From Dehalococcoidia bacterium (lineage in GTDB: Bacteria; Chloroflexota; Dehalococcoidia; Dehalococcoidales; RBG-16-60-22): a stretch of DNA of 48,475 nucleotides. Shown in pieces: positions 42,175 through 48,475 of the stretch. The position numbers and the translations under genes are program-made. The DNA lies in the NCBI GenBank assembly GCA_011192005.1, contig DUFB01000084.1, positions 1 to 48,475 of the forward strand, read 5' to 3'. The number at the start of each line of letters is the position of its first letter. Within the stretch, counting starts at the first letter, position 1. The notes beneath the pieces were generated by a model. The model was not told the DNA's origin. It saw only the letters and a program-made list of their open reading frames with translations, and did no database searches.

Positions 42175-43416
42175 TTGGATATTCATCATCGCGCCGAGAT
42201 TATTTCCGTCGGCAATGAGCTTCTCCGGGGAGAAATCACCGATACCAATGCCGGTTTTCTAGCATCGCAGTTACCTTTACTGGGCATCGAGCTCAACCGG
42301 ATGACCACCGCAGGGGACGATATCAGGCAGCTGAGGGAAACCCTGGAAAGGGCGCAGGAAAAGGCGGATATCGTGCTTGTTACTGGTGGCTTGGGTCCTA
42401 CTGCCGACGACTTGACCCGTGAAGCCATCGCGGCTGTCACGGGCGAGGAACCTACCGTTGATGCCGCGCTTGAAAATAATTTGCGCCAGCTTTTCGGTCG
42501 CATGAGACAGGAAATGCCTCCCCATAATATCAAGCAGGCCTGGTTGATTCCCTCCGCCGAGGCGCTCGATAACCCCCTCGGTACCGCTCCGGGCTGGTGG
42601 GTCAGGAAAAACGGCAAGACCATCGCCGCCATGCCCGGTCCTCCCCGCGAGATGACCATTATGTGGCGTAATGAAGTAGCGCCGCGTTTGAGAAAAATAC
42701 TATCGAAACAGGTTATATTGTCGCGTACGTTCAAGACCTATGGCATACCCGAGGCGGAGGTTGCCGAAATGGTGCAGTCCTTCTTCGAATCGGAAAACCC
42801 GTCCCTTGGCATCTACGCGCATCTGGACGGTATTCATTTACGATTTGTTGCCCGGGGTAATGACGCCGGGCAACTGCTCAGGAATGCCGGGGAACAACTT
42901 GATGAAATCTTTGGCTCGCGTATCTGGGGCAGAGATGACGATTCGCTGGAGGGACTTATCGGCGGCTGGCTCGGTAAGACCGGTCTGACGCTGGCGACAA
43001 TCGAGGATGGTACAACGGGTACTATCGCTAATTTGTTATCGACGACACCTGGCAGCGCGCGATACTATCGTGGCGGTCTGGTAACCGGCTCCGACGCCAC
43101 AAAGATTGCCTTCGGCGTTCCCCCGGAAGTTATCGCCACGTACGGCCCTGTAAGCCCTGAAGTTGCCGGTATAATGGCTGCGATGATCAGAGAGAGATTT
43201 TCGGCGGACATCGGGTTGAGTACCAGTGGAATATCACAGAAATCCACCGTTAAGGGAGAACCTCCCGGGCTGACCTATGTAGGCGTCAGCGATGCATCGG
43301 GAGAAAAAACCTGGGGGCATAACTTTGCCCGTTTCCGAGACCCCTCGGGACAGCGCGAGGCTTACGGGGCTCTCTTCCGACTCCGAGAACGCCTGATAGA
43401 ACTGAAAATCGCCTGA
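42175..43416 (+). CDS. cinA: CinA-family protein with altered deamidase site
   Basis: This 413-residue protein has an N-terminal MoCF-like domain (GNELLRGEITDTNAGFLA; GGLGPTADDLTREAIA), which in CinA hydrolyses ADP-ribose-type pyrophosphates. A middle domain and a C-terminal CinA/PncC domain (about 265-413) follow. In PncC the deamidase signature is ESCTGG with a catalytic Ser; here the equivalent reads EDGTTG (LATIEDGTTGTIANLL), so the Ser is missing. GGLVTGSDATKIAFGV and VSPEVAGIMAAMIRE match the rest of that domain. It may have lost NMN deamidation and kept only pyrophosphatase activity. The start is TTG with a weak site. It stands alone between two minus-strand units. Confidence 0.85.
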   Translation: MDIHHRAEIISVGNELLRGEITDTNAGFLASQLPLLGIELNRMTTAGDDIRQLRETLERAQEKADIVLVTGGLGPTADDLTREAIAAVTGEEPTVDAALENNLRQLFGRMRQEMPPHNIKQAWLIPSAEALDNPLGTAPGWWVRKNGKTIAAMPGPPREMTIMWRNEVAPRLRKILSKQVILSRTFKTYGIPEAEVAEMVQSFFESENPSLGIYAHLDGIHLRFVARGNDAGQLLRNAGEQLDEIFGSRIWGRDDDSLEGLIGGWLGKTGLTLATIEDGTTGTIANLLSTTPGSARYYRGGLVTGSDATKIAFGVPPEVIATYGPVSPEVAGIMAAMIRERFSADIGLSTSGISQKSTVKGEPPGLTYVGVSDASGEKTWGHNFARFRDPSGQREAYGALFRLRERLIELKIA

Positions 43417-43431
43417 CTCCGGCATATAAAA

Positions 43432-43474
43432 CAACCGGTTATCCCTCGCTTGCGTCGTGAAAGATAACCGGTTG
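43432..43474. terminator. Terminator hairpin between convergent cinA and AOR genes
   Basis: CAACCGGTTATC and GATAACCGGTTG form a perfect 12-bp stem with a 19-nt loop. In the minus direction TTTTATAT follows the stem, so it should end the AOR transcript (stop at 43492). On the plus strand it lies 15 nt after the cinA stop but lacks a T-run. Confidence 0.75.
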
Positions 43475-43491
43475 CTCTGTTCTGAAATATT

Positions 43492-45339
43492 CTATTTATA
43501 CAGCTCTTTGGCTACGTCATCGAGGCCCAGCTCTAGGAGGACTTTTTTGCTGGGTTTACCCGTCTTAACATCCCAGCCGAGGGCTTCATAGTATTCCTTG
43601 GAGAGTTCGTTCATGTCAAGTGTAATACCGGCGCGCGGTCCCTCCGTCTTGGGGGGAACACCCTGCATCCTGTCCGGGAATTTCCAGGGTGTCGCCAGAC
43701 CTTCGCGGATGTTAAAGGCCTGCCGCATGGTTACGATACGGTGGCCTGTCTTGATGATTTCGTCCATGTCCATGTCCCATCCGGTGATGGTCTGGAAGGC
43801 CTCAACCAGCTGGTTGATATGGCCGTAACCATCCCCGATGACAATCATGCAGATACCGGCAGCATTATAGGCCGCCGTAAGATTGGCACCGTGCTTGTGA
43901 ATTTTGCCACGCCCCTTGAGCTTCGTCGGGTCATATTCGGGCATGGCTCCCGCCGGTAGAGGCCCCTCACCACCCTGGGTATGCCTGGCGGGGGTCGGTT
44001 CGGAGGCGTACCCGATAGCGAACTGGTATCCTCCGCGGGAATCGTGCGCCGGGACTTCCTGTCCGCCGACATGCATGGCGTATTTCTCGGAACCCTTGCC
44101 TATTCTCTCCGCGGCTTTCTTCACGCCATCGGCTATTTTATCGCCGAACCCTTCGCGCTTCGCCAGCTTCTCGGTCATAGCGACGATTGCCTTGGTATTG
44201 CCCCAGTTCATTTCCAGTCCGTCGGTATCCTTTTTGTTGATTAGTCCCTTTTCGTAGCATTCGATGGTGAAGGCGATACTGGCCCCGGCTGATATCGTGT
44301 CGAGTCCGTATCGGTTACAGATATCGTTAATTTTAATTATCGAAGACAGGTCGGCATTCAGGCAGTTACTGCCGAACATCGCCAGTGTCTCGTATTCGGG
44401 TTTATGGGCTTCGGCGGAGTACTTGTACTCGCCGGTGCCTTCCTTCATTATCCCGCCGCAGCCGATGGGGCAGTGCCAGCAGGCATAGTTCCGCGCCTGC
44501 TGCGGTTCCACGTTCTCGGCGCCGATATCTTTGAAATTCGGGAAGTCTATCACGCAGGCGCCGGCCCAGTTCTTGGCAGGGGCATCGTCAATTTCGCAGC
44601 ACATATTGAAGAGGAAAGGCGTGCCGAATTTGCGCATGAACGGGACGTTCGGTCCCATATTGGCTAGGTGTTTTTTCCTCATAGCCGCGGATTTTGCTGC
44701 ATCGGCTACGGGTATCTTCATGTTGCCCTGTACCGCGATTGCCTTGAGTTTCTTGGAGCCCATCACCGCCCCCAGTCCTGACCGCCCCGCGGCGCGCCCC
44801 TTGTTGTTCATTATCGCCGCCACCAGAGCTACTTTCTCCCCGGAAGGCCCGATACAGGCAACTTCCAGGTCTTTGCCGTACTCGGCACGTAGTATGTCCT
44901 GGGTCTCGAAGGTATCCTTGCCCCAGATTTTACTGGCGTCTTTCAACTCGGCTTTACCGTTGTTGATGTGGAGATATACGGGCTTGTCCGATATTCCGGT
45001 AAAAAAGACAGCGTCGTATCCGGCAAACTTCAAGGTGGGTCCGACATTACCACCCGAGTTGGCGTCGCCCCAGCCACCTGTCAGCGGCGATTTGCCCACC
45101 ATGATGTAGCGGGAACCGCCCATCGCGTCGGTGCCGGTTAGCACGCCGGTGGTCATACCGAGAATCGCCTCGGGGCCAAGCGGATCGATGCCGGCTTTCT
45201 GCCGGCTGAACAGTATGCGGGCGCCCAGGCCGTAGCCACCCAGGAAGTCGCGCCCCATCTTCTCATCCAGAGCTTCTTCTTTCAGCTCTTTCTTGGAAAG
45301 GTCTACCCACAGTACCTTTCCCATGAATCCATGTGCCAT
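43492..45339 (-). CDS. Aldehyde:ferredoxin oxidoreductase (AOR) family, copy 2
   Basis: This second AOR-family enzyme has about 615 residues. It opens GKVLWVDLSKKELKEEALDE and LGGYGLGARILF, with the pterin stretch SGGNVGPTLKFAGYDAVFFTG. The cluster Cys are CWHCPIGC (CX2CX3C) with a distal Cys in AAGICMIV. I use the ATG at 45339 (MAHGFMGK), which has GGAGG 8 nt upstream; the track start at 45354 is a TTG within that site. It diverges from copy 1 at many positions, including insertions (PANWAGAC-like region), so the two likely take different aldehydes. It is monocistronic, ending at a strong hairpin. Confidence 0.93.
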   Translation of the reverse strand: MAHGFMGKVLWVDLSKKELKEEALDEKMGRDFLGGYGLGARILFSRQKAGIDPLGPEAILGMTTGVLTGTDAMGGSRYIMVGKSPLTGGWGDANSGGNVGPTLKFAGYDAVFFTGISDKPVYLHINNGKAELKDASKIWGKDTFETQDILRAEYGKDLEVACIGPSGEKVALVAAIMNNKGRAAGRSGLGAVMGSKKLKAIAVQGNMKIPVADAAKSAAMRKKHLANMGPNVPFMRKFGTPFLFNMCCEIDDAPAKNWAGACVIDFPNFKDIGAENVEPQQARNYACWHCPIGCGGIMKEGTGEYKYSAEAHKPEYETLAMFGSNCLNADLSSIIKINDICNRYGLDTISAGASIAFTIECYEKGLINKKDTDGLEMNWGNTKAIVAMTEKLAKREGFGDKIADGVKKAAERIGKGSEKYAMHVGGQEVPAHDSRGGYQFAIGYASEPTPARHTQGGEGPLPAGAMPEYDPTKLKGRGKIHKHGANLTAAYNAAGICMIVIGDGYGHINQLVEAFQTITGWDMDMDEIIKTGHRIVTMRQAFNIREGLATPWKFPDRMQGVPPKTEGPRAGITLDMNELSKEYYEALGWDVKTGKPSKKVLLELGLDDVAKELYK

Positions 45340-46231
45340 GTTTACATCCTCCAATTTTTATATAATTAAAAATTACTTCCTATATGTAAGTAGCAATTCC
45401 TGTAGGATTATATCAGATTATCCTATGCAATTGTCAAAAATATAGATTTGGAGCTATTCAGAAAGTAATATGGCGACCCCGGGGGGTACTGGATTCCCGA
45501 GTGCAAACCGCCTATATTGTAGAACTTCTGTGTAAAAACATTAGTGAAATTTGTATATCACCGAAGAAGGTATCAACATTAAAACAGACAGAGATAATTC
45601 AGAAGATTGGTAAAAAGAGTCTAAGAGAATTGGCCAGAGAATACGATGTTAGATATGAAACGGTGCGGAGAATAATAAAAAGAGATTGAGATTTGTTTAC
45701 TCCATATCGAGAGTAGTATCAAATTTTTATAACACAGCAAAATACTAAAATGTTCGGCGAGGTGACAAAACGTCAGATTGTGCAGCCTAAAAACGTTCCT
45801 TTTTTAACATTTTGATTATATGCCTAGTACTCAGGCGTGGAATAGAGCGGACCTTTTTATATTGAGGAGATATATTATTGAGATAACCTAAGATTAATGT
45901 GACAATCTAGTTGAATGTTACTATTAATAAATATCAGGCTTTTTAGCTCTAACTTTATAGAACCAAGTTTGACAAATATGAATAATAGGATAGAATGATG
46001 ATACTCCATGTCGAAGGGGGTGGCGCTTATGGATGAACACAATAAAATTATCTTAAGAAATAAGGCTCCTAGGGTAAAATGGATCAGACGTAGCTGAAAA
46101 TAAAAATAAGGGGAAAAATTAGTCATACAAAATCTCATAGCGGCATAATATATTATTCACTGGCTAAAGATGGCAATTAGATATAAGGTGCTATAAATAT
46201 ACGGGCAGTTCACTGCTAAGGAGGGAAGAGC
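45340..46231. other. AT-rich region with few features
   Basis: This stretch is markedly AT-rich compared with the genes to its left. It contains the promoter region of the second AOR at its left edge, a possible tRNA 3'-end remnant (45471-45498), one small HTH ORF, and the upstream region of the lipoprotein-transporter pair. Between 45690 and 46231 I see no convincing gene. The minus-strand ORF at 45875-46138 has low-complexity composition and no family resemblance. Confidence 0.5.
45501..45689 (+). CDS. Orphan helix-turn-helix ORF, possibly a gene fragment
   Basis: The 62-codon ORF starts with GTG and has no good ribosome site. Its C-terminal half, IIQKIGKKSLRELAREYDVRYETVRRIIKRD, is a clear helix-turn-helix of the resolvase/transposase (Hin-like) type. 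The first 25 residues do not look like a structured domain. It could be the remnant of a recombinase or a small DNA-binding protein of a mobile element. It directly follows a tRNA-like fragment. Either reading is uncertain. Confidence 0.45.
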   Translation: MQTAYIVELLCKNISEICISPKKVSTLKQTEIIQKIGKKSLRELAREYDVRYETVRRIIKRD

Positions 46232-46939
46232 ATGAAAAAGGGGTTAGTTACAATTGTAATCATCATAATCAACATTTTTATGCTTTTCACATTACTGGCT
46301 TGTGGTGAAGAAGTAATCACAACACAATCATTGAGTGCCTCGGAAATAATTAATAATTCAATAGATAAGATGAATGTCATCAGTTCTTTCCATTTTGAAC
46401 TTGTTCATGAAGGTGGACGCACACCTATTGCTATGGGATTAGAACTGGATAAAGCGATAGGTGATGTTACAAAACCCGATAAACTTAAAGCAAGCATTAC
46501 CGCCGCCTTAGGTGGAATGCTGGTTAAAGTTGAAGTTGTAACGATCGGGATCACAACTTATATGACGAATCCCCTTACCAAGGAGTGGGAACTCGTTCCA
46601 GGAGAATTCAGTGCCATCAGTATTTTAGACCCGAATGCTGGAATTACTGCTATTTTAGAAGATATAGTAGACCCTTCCGTAGTTGAGGGTGAAGACAAAG
46701 ATGAGGGCGGTAGCTATCATATTAAAGGTGAAATACCATCTAAGAGTTTACGCCCGATTACATTGTCATCTGTCGAAGGTGTTAATGTTACTGTGGATGT
46801 CTGGATTGATGCAGAAACTTTCTTGATATATCAAATACAAGTGGAAGGGCAGATAACTGAAACGGAAAAACTGGGGATAATAAGAATACTAAAGCTATCT
46901 AACTACAATCAGGAAGTAGAAATTGAATCACCTATATAG
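46232..46939 (+). CDS. LppX/LprG-like lipoprotein
   Basis: This 235-residue lipoprotein has signal peptide MKKGLVTIVIIIINIFMLFTLLAC with lipobox LLAC (lipidated Cys24). The mature part follows the LppX_LprAFG pattern: SASEIINNSIDKMNVISSFHFELVHEG, a beta-sheet with the middle EWELVPGEF, and a late VDVWIDAETFLIYQIQVEG. Members have a hydrophobic pocket for lipids and lie on the outer face of the cytoplasmic membrane. AAGGAGGG precedes the ATG. The next gene, 8 nt downstream, is a DHA2 exporter, the same pairing as mycobacterial lprG-p55, where the lipoprotein accepts lipid exported by the transporter. Confidence 0.82.
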   Translation: MKKGLVTIVIIIINIFMLFTLLACGEEVITTQSLSASEIINNSIDKMNVISSFHFELVHEGGRTPIAMGLELDKAIGDVTKPDKLKASITAALGGMLVKVEVVTIGITTYMTNPLTKEWELVPGEFSAISILDPNAGITAILEDIVDPSVVEGEDKDEGGSYHIKGEIPSKSLRPITLSSVEGVNVTVDVWIDAETFLIYQIQVEGQITETEKLGIIRILKLSNYNQEVEIESPI

Positions 46940-46947
46940 AGCTAGAT

Positions 46948-48396
46948 ATGCAATTCACTTTAAGGGAACCTTTGAGGAGAAATTTATCGCCCTATCTTAT
47001 CCTGGCAATAACATGCGTTGGTATTTTTATCTCGGCACTTGATCAAACAGTGATCTATGGTGCTCTAGCCGATATGATGCCAGACCTCGAGCTCACCGTA
47101 TTGGACCTAGACCAGGCGGTATGGATTGTTGTTGGTTACCTAATAGGTTACATATTTGCCATGCCCTTAATGGCAAGAGTTTCGGATGTATACGGCCATA
47201 GTCAAATTTATATCATGTCTTTATTACTATTCATCGTCGGTTCAATATTTGTAGCTCTCGCTCCTAACTTTGAATGGATCGTAACAGCCCGTATAGTTCA
47301 AGCCATCGGTGGTGGTGCGATGGTACCCATAGCCATGGCTATTGTAGCTGATAGCTTTCCTGGAGGATCTAGAGCCGTACCACTTGGAATCATTGGCGGA
47401 GTTGTCGAAGCTGGAGGTGCATTCGGACCATTTTACGGGGGAATTGTCTCGGAAATGCTCGATTGGCGCTGGATATTCTGGATCAATATACCGATTGGGA
47501 TAATAGCGGCCTTACTCATCTTCTTTCTACTCGGATCTAGCCAAAGGACTCAGGTCAAAGTGGATTATCTCGGTGGTATTTTACTTGCTGCGGGTCTCGC
47601 TTTCCTCAGCCTGGCTCTCAGCCAGAGACCAGAGCAGTTTGACTCTCGTCTTTATACTTTAACCACAGCAATTATCTCGGTGCTTTGTTTTACCTTTTTC
47701 ATAATGAGGCAGTTTAGGACCACGGAACCGCTAATTAATCTTTCTGTCTTCAAGAATATCACCTTTTCCAATGCGAATATTACCAGTTTAGTCACCGGAG
47801 CAGCCCTTATTATGGCTCTGGTAAATGTACCTCTTATTAGTCAGACCATTATGGGTTCCTCACCTATAGAGGCAGGGCTGAGGTTGTTTCGTCTTACCAT
47901 CATGATTTGTGCTGGAGCGATCCTGGGTGGATTTCTATGCCGGCGATTCGGTTACCGGTTACCAACCATACTCGGCCTGCTATTTAGTAGTCTCGGCTTC
48001 TTCTTTTTAAGCCGGTGGGATCTTGATATCGCCGATCCGCAAATGACATTGCATCTTGTTACGGTTGGATTAGGTTTTGGTTTGGTTATTGCTCCCCTTG
48101 CCACAGCCGTTGTCGAATCAATCGGGGTGGAGCAGAGAGCCATCGGCTCATCTATAGTGGTAATGACACGCATGATAGGCATGATAATAGGACTTGCAGC
48201 ATTATCCTCATGGGGTATGGGTAACTTTCAGATTATGACGGCTGGGATGACTCTCGAGGAAATAATGAATACCCCAGAAGAAGTGATTCAGGTGTCATTG
48301 GACTTATTCCATGATTTCTTTAAGATTTCAATCTTTATTTGTTTAGCCGGGATAATTCCGGCATTATTGTTATCCAGAGACAAAAGGAAGATTTGA
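46948..48396 (+). CDS. DHA2-family MFS exporter (EmrB/QacA type, P55-like context)
   Basis: This 482-residue transporter has about 14 predicted membrane segments. LDQTVIYGALADMMPDL (motif D1-like) lies in TM1, RVSDVYGHSQIY (motif A region) in the TM2-3 loop, and ARIVQAIGGGAMVPIAMAIVAD and GVVEAGGAFGPFYGG (motif C region) follow. These match the DHA2 drug:H+ antiporter group. It starts 8 nt after the lipoprotein stop with no clear own ribosome site, so it is probably translationally coupled. It may export lipids or drugs with the partner lipoprotein. It ends 79 nt before the window edge, and the remainder shows nothing. Confidence 0.9.
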   Translation: MQFTLREPLRRNLSPYLILAITCVGIFISALDQTVIYGALADMMPDLELTVLDLDQAVWIVVGYLIGYIFAMPLMARVSDVYGHSQIYIMSLLLFIVGSIFVALAPNFEWIVTARIVQAIGGGAMVPIAMAIVADSFPGGSRAVPLGIIGGVVEAGGAFGPFYGGIVSEMLDWRWIFWINIPIGIIAALLIFFLLGSSQRTQVKVDYLGGILLAAGLAFLSLALSQRPEQFDSRLYTLTTAIISVLCFTFFIMRQFRTTEPLINLSVFKNITFSNANITSLVTGAALIMALVNVPLISQTIMGSSPIEAGLRLFRLTIMICAGAILGGFLCRRFGYRLPTILGLLFSSLGFFFLSRWDLDIADPQMTLHLVTVGLGFGLVIAPLATAVVESIGVEQRAIGSSIVVMTRMIGMIIGLAALSSWGMGNFQIMTAGMTLEEIMNTPEEVIQVSLDLFHDFFKISIFICLAGIIPALLLSRDKRKI

Positions 48397-48475
48397 TAAT
48401 GTTTATTTATCTCAATCTTTTTCGTATGATTTTATAACAAATCACTAGGTATTAGTTTGCTGTGTAAAAAGGAAC

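Noticed and set aside
45875-46138. Minus-strand 87-codon ORF upstream of the lipoprotein gene
   Set aside because: Low-complexity Phe/Leu/Ile/Ser-rich sequence with no ribosome site; probably an artefact of AT-rich DNA.
1-48475. CRISPR array or rRNA genes
   Set aside because: No regularly spaced repeat series and no rRNA-like segments were seen on reading through the window.

Overview
The window looks like chromosomal DNA of an anaerobic bacterium, most likely a member of Chloroflexota (Dehalococcoidia or Anaerolineae type). This is an inference from gene content, not from a marker gene. Bacterial features are clear: Shine-Dalgarno sites, histidine kinases, DHA2-type MFS export, CinA and a tRNA with encoded CCA. 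They sit beside an archaeal-type archaellum operon, a combination known from some Chloroflexota. MttB-family corrinoid methyltransferases and aldehyde:ferredoxin oxidoreductases point to an anaerobic, B12- and tungsten/molybdenum-rich metabolism.

Layout. (1) 1-1940, minus strand: a GT4 glycosyltransferase cut by the window edge and a membrane-anchored GT2 polyprenyl-phosphate glycosyltransferase. (2) 2142-10015: an apparent tRNA-Lys-bounded segment. An intact tRNA-Lys(CTT) lies at the right end and a displaced copy of its 3' half at the left. Between them is a plus-strand cassette of a corrinoid reactivation protein, two non-pyrrolysine MttB-family methyltransferases, a corrinoid carrier, a glutamine-hydrolysing asparagine synthase and a PhnP-like metallo-hydrolase. 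(3) 10164-15862, minus strand: a signalling cluster (membrane histidine kinase, double-receiver protein, receiver-GAF-kinase hybrid, OmpR regulator and an isolated, degenerate receiver). (4) 16072-26689, minus strand: a complete-looking core archaellum operon with three archaellins (arlB), ArlG/ArlF-like stator candidates, ArlJ, a 57-aa coiled-coil protein missed by the ORF track, ArlD/E, ArlH, ArlI and an acidic ArlC/D/E-like protein. Its promoter is framed by inverted repeats, and a degenerate-receiver LuxR regulator is divergently encoded at 27097. No prepilin peptidase (ArlK/PibD) and no chemotaxis genes are in the window. (5) 27844-29847: small proteins and a zinc alcohol dehydrogenase. 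(6) 30025-45339: oxidative catabolism of carbonyl or aromatic compounds. It contains a three-subunit molybdopterin oxidoreductase (catalytic, NrfD, FeS), a type-B carboxylesterase, a minus-strand operon (cupin, SDR, AOR, VAO-type flavoprotein, ThDP decarboxylase-like enzyme), an unusual CinA and a second AOR. (7) 45340-48475: an AT-rich stretch with an orphan HTH ORF and a possible tRNA remnant, then an LppX/LprG-like lipoprotein followed directly by a DHA2 MFS transporter, the same pairing as mycobacterial lprG-p55.

How the parts may work together. The archaellum genes supply filament, stator, motor ATPase, platform and switch-type components of a rotating surface filament. The flanking regulators are plausible controllers, but this is unproven. 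The catabolic block could carry a phenylacetyl-CoA/phenylglyoxylate-like route (Mo enzyme to 2-oxo acid, ThDP decarboxylation to aldehyde, AOR to acid). The corrinoid cassette would demethylate an unidentified methylated amine or betaine-like substrate. Substrates in both cases are inferred only from family membership and neighbourhood.
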